NCBI RefSeq assembly: GCF_024679245.1
Contig: NC_090185.1
Location: forward strand, 25,426,926 to 25,490,925
Direction of reading: 5' to 3'
DNA: 64,000 bases
From: Pseudorasbora parva
Taxonomy: Eukaryota > Chordata > Actinopteri > Cypriniformes > Gobionidae
The translations under genes were made by a program, and so were the position numbers. The stretch's first letter is position 1. Each line of letters starts with the position of its first letter. Shown one piece after another: positions 1-12,170 of the stretch. The notes below the pieces were generated by a model that saw only the letters and a list, made by a program, of their open reading frames with translations, did not search any database and had not been told where the DNA came from.

Positions 1-976
1 TTTATTCTTATCTAAAATTACTCAGTTCTTTCAAAAATATATGTGCTCATTAATGTATATTTACTTCTTTCAAGTAATAATGCATTCTAGTAATTTTATA
101 ATATACCATTGAAAATACATACGTGTTGAGTGTTCGGATGGCGGTCGCCATGTTGCTCCTCCATCTTGAAAGTACATTTGCCAAAGAGGGACATACCCGT
201 AAATTCAAGCTTCGATTTTCGCGTTTTTACACTCGATGGCACGAGTAAATATTGAACAAGACAAAAGTAAATATTGGAGTGGCCTTTCCAAGATGGAAAG
301 AGCTCATGAGGAGCAACGATTTTTAAAAGAACGCCGACGTTGCCTGCTTTCTTCTCGACAGGTAATATTTTTATTGTTGCTTGGCTAATTATATCATGGT
401 GTGCTGAGCATAACACTAGAACGACGTCTAGGATAGTTTTCCTCGCGTCAATGATGAAAAAGTATTGTTTACCTTATAACATAAATCCGTGTTCTATGAC
501 GGATAACATAAGATTAATATTTTAATTGCATTATAATTTGTTTGCCTTACGCTAGTGATGTCGTACAATATACAGAATAACGATAGCACTGATAAAAGTT
601 ACTTTACTAAGATTAGCTTGCATTCATCTGGGAACCTGATAGCTGATGTTAGCAATGAAATGGTAAAAAAAATAACGAAAACTATTATTCATTTTACATA
701 GATTAATTTGATCATAGATCATTTGGCAAATTAAATAACTGCAAATTATAATAGTTTTCAAAAGTAACCTAATCACTTTCAAAAGCAACACTCACCGAAG
801 AGGTCGAACTGGAAGCCATGACTAAATCGGCCACCATAGGAGTTGAAACGAAATCGAAATTGAGAGGAACAGAAACTATTATTCACGGGATCATATACCT
901 TTTCACCACTAGATGGGTGAAAATATCACACAGTGGAGCTTTAAGTCACTGCAAAAATTTTTTTTAAAAATAAATG
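1..976. other. AT-rich non-coding DNA, no feature recognised
   Basis: Only short chance reading frames. The first 500 bases include a moderately GC-rich stretch, but no domain or repeat could be named. Confidence 0.4.
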
Positions 977-1404
977 CATCTCTTATTTAGTATTTTTTGT
1001 CTTGTTTCCAGTCCAAATATCTAAAAGAAATTGAATCAAGATGCATTTACTAGATGAAAAAAAAAAATTACATAATGATATGTCTTTTTCCCAGAGTAAA
1101 TAAAAATTCTAATTTGTTGTTTAAAAAAACCTAAATGATCTGCCAATGGGGTAAGAAAAATAATCTTAATTCAAACAGAGACGATTATTTTTCTTACCCC
1201 ATTGGCAGATAATTTAGCTTGTTTAATTTAATACAATAAAATAATTTTGCAAATAATTTTGCAAAAATTCACTTAATTTTATTTTTTGTCTCAGAAAATA
1301 AGACATAATACCTTGTAATTTTACTCATTTAGTTCATGCATCTTGATATAAGATTTGTTTTATATTTGGACTTGAAACAAGAAAAAAATAAGTAAGAAAA
1401 GATG
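977..1404. mobile_element. Foldback MITE with long arms
   Basis: The left arm (977-1165) reappears inverted in 1183-1404: CTTGTTT...GTCCAAATAT and TCAAGATGCAT occur in both. The centre (1138-1210) is a perfect hairpin with 28-nt arms and a 17-nt loop. Non-autonomous DNA transposon; superfamily not determined. Confidence 0.75.
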
Positions 1405-1739
1405 AAAAAATGAGTAAATATAAAAGACCATTGTCTATTTTGAATAGTCTAGCGATAGTCTAGTTGAAAGTCACTTTCAACGTCTCTCTTTTTTTTCCTC
1501 CTCAAAATTAAAGTTTTCATGTGTGTTTATTAATCCACTAGGCTAAAAAAATGCTTAGGAAAATAACACACAGTCGCATAATTTCAGCGACGACTCGTGT
1601 CTATAGCACAAAGACCAGTTACGCCCCTAACACTTGCGGTGTGTCCGAATCTGTAGCCCTGCGTGCAGTATGAACAACACTTGACACGTTAAATCGCTAA
1701 TACTTCATGTCGTTCAAATATAGATCTTTAAAAAGGGGG

Positions 1740-2330
1740 TTTCAATTTCTCTTCTGGGAGTAACCAAGCACCACGCCAGCTTCCCGTCCCAGCCTTCGGC
1801 ACCAGGCTGGGCTCATCCCAGCATTGATTAAAGGTTTGTGCTGCTGCCCGAGGGGCTCTTTGAATAGACAACTTCCTGTAGTTTAAGGCCAGTGATTAAC
1901 CAGCCAACCCCCTTATTCCCACCAGACCCTGTGCCTTTGTGAGCAGTACGCCTCGCCTCCCCTTACTTAGAGCGCGGAGAGAGAGAGAGAGAGGGTTCGA
2001 CAGCCAACTCAAACATACAAGTGCAATAATGGACCTTCTATTGTTAGCTGCTTCATTGTCACATACAAGGGCTAACAGTGCTACGACCCGGTCGCTATAA
2101 AACTCCAGAGCAACAAGCCCTTTGCTAAAGGGAGGCGTTCTGTCATTATGATGCATCCGAGGCCCCTCACCCATAATTAGATGCTATTTTCATATAGAGA
2201 GACCTCTTTAGCATTACAATTGCTCAGCCATTGTCAAAACATGGAAGGTGCAATGGCAGAAAGATGAATCGCAAACAGATTAATGGTCAATTATGGTTCT
2301 TCTATTTTTCAGCTGTTGAGCGAAAGATAA
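1740..2330. promoter_or_regulatory. Candidate conserved non-coding block
   Basis: Non-repetitive, GC-richer than its surroundings, without a convincing ORF and with a short (GA)n at 1979-1993. Its texture resembles vertebrate conserved non-coding elements; no alignment was possible, so this is a guess. Confidence 0.25.
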
Positions 2331-2712
2331 ACATGCCTAGATATTTTGGCTATTAGATGAAAGCAAAAATAAAAGGACACTTTGTGAATGCAATGAAAAT
2401 TTTTGTGGATGGAATGTGTGGAATTTTGGGAAGGATGTGGTGGAATGTTTTGACTGTTGTGTAACATCATATTATGTTTCTAAGGAAGTTTGTTTTCTTG
2501 TTTGTCTTTGTGTATGTGTGTAGGCGGAGAAAAAATCTTCATTTAGAAAAACAGGTGTCTCAAAGAAAATCTTTCCACTGCTCACTCAAAAAATAAGTGA
2601 CGTAAATATTTCAGATGTTTTTCACACTCCCCCGCAAGCAGCGAACGTTTCATGTGTAGTTGCTGTAAAAATAATAAATGGATACAAGAGACAAACTAAT
2701 CAATGATATTCA

Positions 2713-2716
<4 letters not shown>

Positions 2717-2762
<46 letters not shown>
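2717..2762. repeat. (CT)n microsatellite
   Basis: Uninterrupted CT dinucleotide run, about 22 units. Confidence 0.95.
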
Positions 2763-2766
<4 letters not shown>

Positions 2767-2859
2767 ATAAATTAAAGAGGATCTTAATTGTGTGAGAAAA
2801 TGAAAGGAACAAATAATCTTGAACTTGAGACAATGAACTGTTTCTCTGTGATATTCGTC

Positions 2860-3150
2860 AAGCGTTTCCCCCGTATGGTCGGACCAGCTCCGCTCACATG
2901 TGTAAATAATTTTTGGGGGACTGCCTGCGGCCCCCTCGGGCTGAGTGGTATTGATCTTCCGTTGCTTTCTCACGGCCACCATTCGCCCCTGTGGTGAATG
3001 AAAATGACACAGAGATCTCCGAGGCCGCCACCTGCCCAACACCTCCCTTTGTCTCGGCCTGGTGACATCATCTGACCCTGGGAACGAGGGGCCCCTTTGT
3101 GTGACCTTAAAATTTGACTGAGCACCCCTTCCTGTGGTAGGTGCCTTCAA
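2860..3150. promoter_or_regulatory. Candidate conserved non-coding block
   Basis: GC-rich, complex sequence with no repeats in an otherwise AT-rich area and no supported ORF. Possible regulatory element; not verifiable from one sequence. Confidence 0.25.
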
Positions 3151-3299
3151 GCCACAATAACTAGAGCAAAGTGTGCATCAGTGTATGAAGCCTTCAAACA
3201 GGTAAGACACATGTCTGAGCCACCCTAAATAAAAAATAAAAAACCTCTCTCTATAAACGATCAGTAAACACAATCTGTGTGCCATTACCATAAACTTGA

Positions 3300-4282
3300 T
3301 TACAGTATTTCTCAGTCGTTTTGGTACATTTCTCAGATCAGAATTGAAATTCTCAAAACTACCTGTTCAATTCTCACATCATTGTGTCACTTGTGCACAT
3401 CAAAAAAGCAGTTTCTCATTTCTTTGAAAAAAGTTGCAAATGCTTTGGTACGTCAATGGAAATGATTATGTACAATTCTCTGTTGTTTCCTACATTATCA
3501 GTTGCTTATGTCATGTTGATCAAAATGTATTATATTGGGTCTCTGTTGAATAGTCTTACCCGCCACAACATTTAGGCACAAGCTCAGCATAAGTCTTTAC
3601 ATGCAAAATGGTTGAACAAGTTATCATAATATGTCAAGCATATATATTTCCATTAGACTGTTTTTCTAAATCTGTCCTGTATTGTTAAATTGCTCCCAGG
3701 CGAATCTTGACTTTAACGAAGGTGCTTCTCATGAAACATCAACTAGCAGATATAAATATATATTTGTACAGCACCGCATGTACAGTTATTCCTAGGTTCA
3801 CATTTCTTCTTTAGGTTTTTTGTGTGCTATTCAGTGCTGTCTTTTCATTTCTGTATCTTAAAGACATTCAATAAAATACAGTACAAACAGTAAGAGTGTA
3901 AATTTGAATCTTTTCCATTCTCTTGCAATTACTCTCACACATACACTAAGAAGAATTGTCATCAAAACTTTAGCCGTATTTTCCATCAGAACATCCCTCC
4001 AGAGTAAACTGTTATATTGACAACATGACTAAACAATTTGACTGTCTTATCCTTACACAATGACAAAAGGACTTGTCATTCTGATAGCACTGACATGTTC
4101 ATTGACACAGATATTTACTTTTGAGATATGAACTAAGGATTTTGAAGAGAGTGGCTTTTGCAGGTTATCCATGGTGTTGTTATTTGTACAAATTCTTTTG
4201 AGAAATGCACTTACTGTTTTGCAATTTGCATTGTGAGTTTGATTCGAAAAAAATGTACCAAAGTGACTGAGAAAAACTGTAA
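3300..4282. mobile_element. Degenerate DNA transposon with terminal inverted repeats
   Basis: TTACAGTATTTCTCAGTC at the left end matches the reverse complement of the right end (TTACAGTTTTTCTCAGTC), and TTTGGTACATTT continues in both. About 983 bp; no intact transposase. Confidence 0.65.
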
Positions 4283-4286
4283 CATG

Positions 4287-4288
<2 letters not shown>

Positions 4289-4334
<46 letters not shown>

Positions 4335-4341
4335 TAGATAG
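4289..4341. repeat. (GACA)n/(GATA)n microsatellite
   Basis: About 12 tandem GACA units followed by GATA, directly next to the end of the TIR element at 4282. Confidence 0.95.
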
Positions 4342-4660
4342 TTTAATTCATATGTATTTATATTTTGTTTTATTATATACAATTTATGGCTAAATTGTAC
4401 AAATGTTTAAATAACAATAATTTAATAATAATTTAATAAATATATACTTTTTATATAATGTATTGTAAATGCATATACAACAAATATTTTTAGGCAATTT
4501 TGAGATACATTTTTACAAAATGTTTTAATTTAATTAAACATATTTATATAATTCTATTTGTATAATTGATATATTATAAAACTTCATCATAACAATTTAT
4601 GCTTTGTCAATTTTAGGGGGATTTGAGATGATTGTACATTAAGCATTACAACTTATATAC

Positions 4661-4687
4661 ACACACACACACGCACGCACGCACACA

Positions 4688-4731
<44 letters not shown>

Positions 4732-4733
4732 CA
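4661..4733. repeat. (CA)n/(CGCA)n microsatellite
   Basis: Alternating CACA and CGCACGCA purine-pyrimidine run, a potential Z-DNA former. Confidence 0.95.
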
Positions 4734-4741
4734 TAAAAAAA

Positions 4742-6369
4742 CAACTAATTAATGATAAAAAAAAATTACCTAAAAAAAACATAAGAATTAAATATTTTAA
4801 ATATTTTGTGCCACAAAAATATGCCATTTATAATTACTTGTAAGAGCCACCAAATATTGATTCTATTATTTTGTCAATAAACAATAAAGCACTTAAGTGG
4901 AACAGATATTTTTGCTTTTTGCTTGCCGCTTTGGCTCACAGATGTGTGCGTGCGAGTTTGCGTGTGTTGTTTGTGGGAGTGTGTCTGCGGGGCAGCTGCG
5001 TCTGAACTGCCCCCATTCTTACAGGATGTGACATCGCTGTCGGAGTGTGTGCTCATCACTCATATGCTACACAGAACATGCTTAGACGCACAAACACACA
5101 GCCGGCTTTAATTACGACATAAAACAATGAATACTCCCTATATAAAAAAGCATGAGGACAATAACTAAAAATATGTCAGCCGAGTACCTCTTTGAAATCT
5201 CTTCAGATTTGCTTAGACATAAACAACAGCTTTCATTCCAGTTACTTGAATGCTAATGCTAATGATAGTTCTGCTTCGCAAAACTGACCCAGAACTGGTA
5301 CGCCACTGTGCCTGGTCAATTTTAGAGAATAATTACATCCTAATACCCACAATCCCTTTGTTTCCTTCATGAAGGAGAAAGAAACAGATAGCAGAGGTCC
5401 TTGCCGCCAGAGCTCTCATTGTGCCCTGGGTTAAATATAACTGAGTGGAACCTCTAAAGCAAATCCGATCTGAAAGGCAGGCAAAGTCGAGAGTACGCAG
5501 CTGTCGGCAGAAACATGTATTTTTTAAAGGCTGCCCCTAATGATTCGAGACAGTTGGCAATTACGTAACGCACACTTTTAAGGCCACTGTGGCGTGGCGC
5601 AGCCGTCCCTGAAGCTCGCTGGCATGTAATGTGTGTTTGAGGAAGCTGGCATCTAACCAACATGAGAAAGACAACATACACCCAGGGGGGAAAGAGAGGA
5701 AGAAAAGAGGGAACACGAGTGATAGACAAGCTGATAAGGGTGACCGACAGAAGACTGTCAAGAGCACATTTGCTCAGTCAGAGTGAAACACACACACACA
5801 TATACGCAAATGAATGCAGTGCGTTTATGCTCCAGATAACTGATGATTCTAAAGTGTCTTTCACTGGTAAATCTTAGGCTGACAAAAATATGTTCAAAGA
5901 ACGTTCCAATTAAGTACTGAAAACGTTCAGTTTTTTTAGGTTGTGTTCTCCTCCCTTGTTAAAAAAAATATAATTAACTCCTGGTCCGATTAGCCTTCTC
6001 ATGGGCATTTTAACACCAAACCTAAAGGCATGGGGATACATTCACAACCTGATTGGTCGGCTTTTATTACGTATATTTTGTGACAGAACTTACTAAACAT
6101 CCAAACCAGTGCTGTGTGCTGGGCTAAATACACTCATTGTGTGTGCATAACCCTGCATATGATGGTATTTTGACCAGCATGAGAACTCGTGAAGAGCTTT
6201 TAAAATGTGTAAAGTATTCAAAACTGCAACAGGAATCCCTCCATCACACACAAGCAAAGATCTGCTGTGGGGAGACGCCTGTACCGAACTGAGGGGCAAC
6301 ATTGTGACTATGATCATTTCCATAGTGACCAACACAATCTACAAAGACAAGCGCACATTTTTAGCCGGT
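4742..6369. other. Non-coding DNA, no named repeat
   Basis: Mixed sequence with GC-richer stretches at about 4925-5060 and 5260-5660 that might be regulatory. No gene model supported. Confidence 0.35.
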
Positions 6370-6606
6370 AAATAATAGCGCTTACACCAGTAAATTGACA
6401 AGCACAAACCTTAGTAAATCACCTTGGATGATTCATTTATATACTCTCCTCCCATAAATTTAGCACCTGAAAGGGAAACTCCTACAAATGCATATACAAT
6501 AACATCAGCCACAAAAATAACTGTGTCCATGCCTTTTTAAAGCGATTAGTTTTTTAGAGCCAAAAGAGGGTTTGCTCAGGAGCAAGCTGTCAGTAAATCT
6601 GGCCCT
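6370..6606. mobile_element. MITE fragment, 'AGTAAATCTGGCCC' family
   Basis: Ends CAGTAAATCTGGCCCTTA and shares internal motifs (CTCTCCTCCCATAA, GGGAAACTCCTAC) with the full copy at 54534. Lies in opposite orientation to the next copy. Confidence 0.7.
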
Positions 6607-6855
6607 TAGTTTCGAATTGAACGGACACTCATCTTTTCAGCTGTCTCGGTCTGAATGATTGTGGCGCACCAGGGTTCAGATGGCAGCGTTCACACTTATT
6701 CAAATGAATCGCACTAACAGAGCAATCACACCAGAGATTATTTTAATCTAACCAAACATGCCAAGGGTGAAACCAACCTTAAAAAAGTTTCTTGGTTATG
6801 TGAACAGTGGAGAAAACATTAGAGGAATGTTACATTTTATCACTTTACAAACATT

Positions 6856-7090
6856 GGGACAGATTTACTAACAGCTTGCACCAATGCAAACCCTCTTTTG
6901 GCATCAAAAAACTAAACTATCAGGTTATAATTGAATAGACATTTAGAGTTTCCTTTTTAGAATAAAAAATTATGGGAGGAGAGTATTTAAATTAATGACG
7001 CAAGGTGATTTACTATGGTTTGTGCTTCATCTGTGCTTTTAAGTGATTGCACTCTCATGCTAATTTACTGTGTTTAGTAAATCTGGACCA
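6856..7090. mobile_element. MITE, 'AGTAAATCTGG' family, second copy
   Basis: Bounded by GGGACAGATTTACTAA and TTTAGTAAATCTGGACC, an inverted pair, and contains GGGAGGAGAGTATTTAAATT as in the 54534 copy. About 180 bp shorter than that copy (internal deletion). Confidence 0.75.
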
Positions 7091-7163
7091 TAATTAAACA
7101 TTGCATTAAGCTATTTGTTTTTCCCCCGAAACAGATGAACAGGAATCTGGCAAAGTTTTATTG

Positions 7164-8366
7164 TTGTCACAAATCAGGCCTCTGGGGCTCCCTCTGATCG
7201 CCACCAGAGGGCTCCTTCACCTCAATATTTATCGCACTCCAGACTTCATTAACCATAATCCTTTGCCCTGACTCATCAGCCATCATTGTTTACACCTGTG
7301 TGCCATTAGCCTCATCACCTCAGTCTATCCCTGCATCCCAATTCGCAACCTATCCATCCTAAATAGTATTCGAAAATAGAATTAGTATGTCCCAAATCGT
7401 AGTATGTTGAAAAGAGCATTCCAAAGATTCCCGGATGGTTTACTATTTCCGGTCCGAATTCGTAGTATGGATCGATGGCTGATATTGCCCACAACCCATT
7501 GCGAGTTGGACGAGGATTAGAACTACAAACGCGGATAAAAAGCGTAAAAAAACTACAAACATGACGGATGTGCGAGTTTGACGGTTAATTAGAGAAGTTT
7601 AGATAAAGGGGTTTGAGTGACCAACTATCAATATTTAACCCGACAAAATATATTTATTCAGTGTTGTCCACATCATATTTCACCTGCAGCAGCATTGTGA
7701 ACGTTTTTAATGACACGTTTGGCCATTAACTTTTAAATGCATCATTATGTTTAAACTGCAAACACATAAGGAGATCTCTGACCCACAAAGACCCACACAT
7801 GGCAGATCAACGAGCGGTTACATTTCTCTCCGATACAGTAGGAGATTAAACTGAATGTGGAGGATTTGAACTGTGACGCATCTGACGATGATTGACAGGG
7901 CAGATAAACGGTGACGTAGTGGCGAAGTAGTATGTCCCGAAGCTTGCATACTTTTCTGCTACACACTCAAAAGTATATACCTTTTCTTCACAAAAAGAGT
8001 ACATACTTTTAGGATGTAGTATAAGTAGGCAAATTGGGACACAGCAATAATAATCCATCTGCACACTACCATTCACGGCAAAGTCTTGTGCACAGCTTTC
8101 ATTCTGCAGTGTAACACTGCAATTCTGAGCGGTCTCTCATGTTTCATGTCTCTTGGTTTTGGACACCTGCCTGTGTCTGGACTGTTGGTTTTGGACACTT
8201 GCCCGTGTCTGGACTGCTCTCTTGCCTACGTTCCCTGCCTTGTTGTGTTTGTTTGTTTGGACTGCCTACATGTATTTTGATCTTGCCTGTACTCTAGACT
8301 TCGATTATGGATTGCTGTCTCAATAAAATTGCATTTGGATCCCCACTTGGTTGACTCATCGCTACA
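7164..8366. mobile_element. LTR-like interspersed repeat split by a MITE
   Basis: Left part 7164-7330 begins TGTCACAAATCAGGCCTC; right part 8045-8366 holds CTGCCTGTGTCTGGAC repeats and CAATAAAATTGCATTTGGAT near its end. This resembles fish solo LTRs, with an AATAAA near the end. Assignment from memory of such repeats; terminal duplication not identified. Confidence 0.45.
7331..8044. mobile_element. TIR element nested in the repeat above
   Basis: CTGCATCCCAATTCGC at the left and GCAAATTGGGACACAG at the right form imperfect inverted termini; subterminal 'AGTATGTCCC' and 'GTAGTATG' motifs recur. Non-autonomous, about 714 bp. Confidence 0.65.
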
Positions 8367-8595
8367 ATTGTGTTGGTAGTTGTATGTTTTATGACATTTA
8401 GAAATGAAATCTCTAGTGAGTTGTGCTAAAAGATTAATGCACATCATTAGTTAATGCATTTAAAAATAATGTAAAACCTAGACTAAACCTAATCGATAGT
8501 GTTATCAAAAGCAAATGTGAGATAAAAACACATTTACTGAAGCAACCACACCATTTTTACTTGCTTTTACAAGTCTTTAAGCTATTTTATTAGGA

Positions 8596-8740
8596 CTTTT
8601 GTTTCACAGGACTCCTACCAGACCACTTTGCATCACATGTGCTGTGCTGTACCAGGTGCACTATCTTGCCGATTGCTCACCTGGTACATCACTGCACATG
8701 TGATGCAAAGTGGTCTGGTAGGAGTCCTGTGAAACAAAAG
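8596..8740. repeat. Near-perfect 145-bp hairpin
   Basis: Arms 8596-8658 and 8678-8740 are 63 bp each with two mismatches and a 19-nt loop. Either a compact foldback MITE or a stable structured RNA if transcribed. No terminal duplication found. Confidence 0.85.
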
Positions 8741-9027
8741 TTCATTATCAGAAAAGACAAACATGTGGTGCAGGTTAAGTAATAGAAAACATAACATTTT
8801 TGGATTTATTTACAAATCGTGTAAATTTAGCATTTGGAGGAGAAAGAGAGAACTTTTTAATACGGCAAAGTATACTGCTAATGATATCATGCTAATGTTT
8901 AGAAGGATATCCATGTTTGTTCTACACATTTATGGATGTATCTGGAAATCTGGGATGAAAATGGCATGTCCAGCTCCCTTGTCTTGCTAATGCTAAATTT
9001 AGGTAGCATTTTATGTATCTTAAATAC

Positions 9028-10490
9028 AAACCCGATCCAAAAAAAAAAGTATGTATAATTTTAAGGGGGAAATTATTTGATTTTAAATTTCATGGCATCA
9101 ACACATCTCAAAAAAGTTGGGACATGGTCTGTGTGGCATCCTCTCTTCTTTTTTAGAACAGTCTGCAAATGTCTGGGGACTGAGGAGACAAGTTTCTCAA
9201 GTTTAGGGATAGAAATGTTGTCCTATTCTTGTCTAATACAGGCTTCTAGTTGCTCAACTGTATTAGGTCTTCTTTATCGCATCTTTCTCTTTATGATGCG
9301 CCAAATGTTTTCTATGGGTGAAAGATCTGGACTGCAGGCTGGCCATTTCAGTACCCGGATCCTTCTTCTATGCAGCCATGATGCTGTAATTGATGCAGTA
9401 TGTGGTCTGGCATTGTCATGTTAAAAAAATGCAAGGTCTTCCCTGAAAGAGACGATGTCTGGATGGGAGCATATGTTGTTCTTGAACATGTATATACCTT
9501 TCAGCATCGATGGTGCCTTTCCAGATGCGTAAGCTGCCCATGCCACACGTACTCATGCAACCCCATACCATCAGAGATGCAGGCTTCTGAACTGAGCGCT
9601 GATAATAACTTGGGTTGTCCTGGTCCTCTTTAGTCTGGATGACATAGCGTCCCGGTTTTCCAAAAAGAACTTATATTTTTGATTTGTCTGATCACAGAAC
9701 AGTTTTCCACTTTCCATATTAAATGAGCCTTTGCCCCAGAGAAAATGCCTGCACTTCTGGATCAGGTTTAGATATGGCTTCTTTTTCGACCTATAGAGTT
9801 TTAGCCGGCAGCGAATGGCACGGTGGATTGTGTTCACCAAAAATGTTTTCTCAAAGTGATCCTGAGCCCATGTTTTGATTTCCATTACAGTAGCATTCCT
9901 GTATGTGATGCAGTGCCATCTAAGGGCCTGAAGATCACAGGCATCCAGTATGGTTTTCCAGATTGTTCCAGATTTTCTGAATCTTTGGATGATATTATGC
10001 ACTGTAGATGATAACTTCCAACTCTTTTCGAAAATTTTCTTAGATAAACTCCTTTCTGATATTGCTCCACTATTTTTCACCACAGCATTGGGGGAATTGG
10101 TGATCCTCTGCCCATCTTGACTTCTGAGAGACACTGCCACTCTGAGAGGCTTTTTATATCCAATCATGTTGCCAATTGACCTAATTAGTTGCAAATTGGT
10201 CCTCCAGCTGTTCCTTATATGTACATTTTACTTTTCCGGCCACTTATTGCTACCTGTCCCAACTTTTTTGGAATGTGTAGCTCAAAATGAGCCAATATTT
10301 GGCATGACATTTCAAAATTTGATATGTTGTATATTTTCTATTATGAATAAAATATAAGTTTATGAGATTTGTAAATTATTGCATTCCTTTTTTATTCACA
10401 ATTTGTATTAGTGTCAATAGTGTTAGTGTTAGTATTAGTCTCAATTCAATAGTGTCCTAACTTTTTTGGTATCCAGTTTCTAGACAATTA
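9028..10490 (-). mobile_element. Tc1/mariner-like transposon, inactivated
   Basis: Outer inverted ends around 9030 (AACCCGATCC, then an A-run) and 10489 (AACTTTTTTGGTATCC), with subterminal AAAAAAGTTGGGACA (9110) and TGTCCCAACTTTTTT (10256) inverted. On the minus strand 9571-10194 gives a Tc1 helix-turn-helix part (HNIIQRFRKSGTIWKT) and DHFEKTFLVNTIHRAIRC; further transposase pieces lie in other frames. Frameshifts and stops rule out activity. Confidence 0.8.
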
Positions 10491-10619
10491 AATAATATTT
10501 TAACACATTATGATTAATTTACAGTTTTACTGGAACTGGCACACAACATCCGTGCAATAATTCAGATATCTTAAATACTCATAAAAGTTAATTTGTTTGA
10601 ACAAATTAGTTTTTTTTTT

Positions 10620-11780
10620 TTTTTGACAAAGTAGCATTTTAGCAGATATACGCATTATGAGTTGTCTGTCTTGTCCTGGGAAACGGACAAAAAAATTGAC
10701 GACTCATATTTCACTCATGTGCGTATAAATATTTTAATCAATTTTATATACATTTATATAATTTATATGTTATATGTTTACATGACAAAGATTTACTAAA
10801 AAATAAAAGTTTTTCCTTTGCAATTTTTTAACATTTTGTGTACAAACGGCAAATGTTGTCAAAGCGATGCCTGTTCACACATGACCGCAAAAACTAAAAA
10901 CACCGTATTATTCATGCCAGACCAGTAAATGGCGATGTCTCTTTGTAAAAAAAACAATACATGCCTCTAGACTGCACATGTAATATGCATACACGACATC
11001 AGCATTTTCACAAATTCACATTTTTTTTACATTACATAGAGTCTATAATGGTATCGTTTTCTAAAACATGCACTTTTAAACTCGTTTTCAAAAGTTCCCG
11101 TTTTCATGCCCCCAACACTGTTGTCGTGTAAAAGCATCCAAAATGCAAAAAAATGGACAGCCCATGAGAGACAAACAAATGTACACTATATTGCTCAACA
11201 TTTTCTCATTAGACATCAACAAAGCCTATGGAGTACATTCTATTTAAAAAAAAAAAGTGAAAAAATGAAAATATTTGTTCGTTAGTCGAACTGCAATGGA
11301 CAACCAACCAACCAACAAACATAATGATCTAACTGGATTATGCTTATGGCCCAAATGTACCGTAGCAAGATTGATGATAATTTAATTAATAAGATCATGA
11401 TTTGCTGTGTTCATAATGAGCAATCAAAGACGCAAAATCAGTTTGTGGTCAGAAATGGTGAAATTAATTAGATTTGCTACCTTGTATTTAATTAGGGCTC
11501 TCATTAAGTCTTTTTATTTCTTGCACTGATGAGCAGAATAACTAGGGCCATTTTTTTAAATAAAATAAATATGTATATTATATTATACAAGCAGAAATCC
11601 TGCCCAGCTGAGCCTCCACCAGTAGAACACATCCATTACAGCTCATTTAAGTGAGCCATACATTTCCCTATATTATTTCATAACACTATATTTCCTTATT
11701 TACTTATACGATATGCCAATGATATAACCCCAGCCATAAATAATAATCCATATTTGAAATGTTGATGAGCCCCGGGAAGA
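10620..11780. other. AT-rich non-coding DNA
   Basis: No gene. A stretch at 11040-11160 (CGTTTTCATGCCC, ACACTGTTGTCGTG) resembles the end of a fish repeat but boundaries are unclear. Confidence 0.3.
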
Positions 11781-12170
11781 AAAGCCTTGGGCGATTCAGC
11801 CCCAACAATGGGAAAATATAGCATTCAGCTGTACAATGGCTCAAATGCAGCCCTTATTTGCATTTCTGTTGACAAATTATCACTAATATGGAAATATTTC
11901 TCCGGAAACAGCCGGCGCGGTTTGTCTCCTGCTCTGCTTCAAATCATTTGTAAATTCCGAATGGATTACCTCCTTTTGCCGTGGCATAAAAAACCCCTCA
12001 GATATCACAAGTGGTGAAAGGGTTGTCAAACTGGTTTCTAATCTACGAGGGGGATTTAAATAAGTCTTGAATCGCATTTCAGCCTCTACCCTACCCCTGC
12101 CGCAGCCCTCCCCCTCTCTGCTTTTCAAGACGATCACTTCTTCGGGAGCTTTCACTAAGTGAGATTAATT
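11780..12170. promoter_or_regulatory. Candidate conserved non-coding block
   Basis: Complex, non-repetitive sequence rich in homeodomain-like ATTTGCAT, TTAT and AATTA motifs (for example CTTATTTGCATTTCTG at 11852, octamer-like). Chance ORFs on both strands. Enhancer is possible but unproven. Confidence 0.3.

Noticed and set aside
9077..10011. Plus-strand ORFs over the 9-kb Tc1 element
   Set aside because: Antisense shadows of the minus-strand transposase relic.
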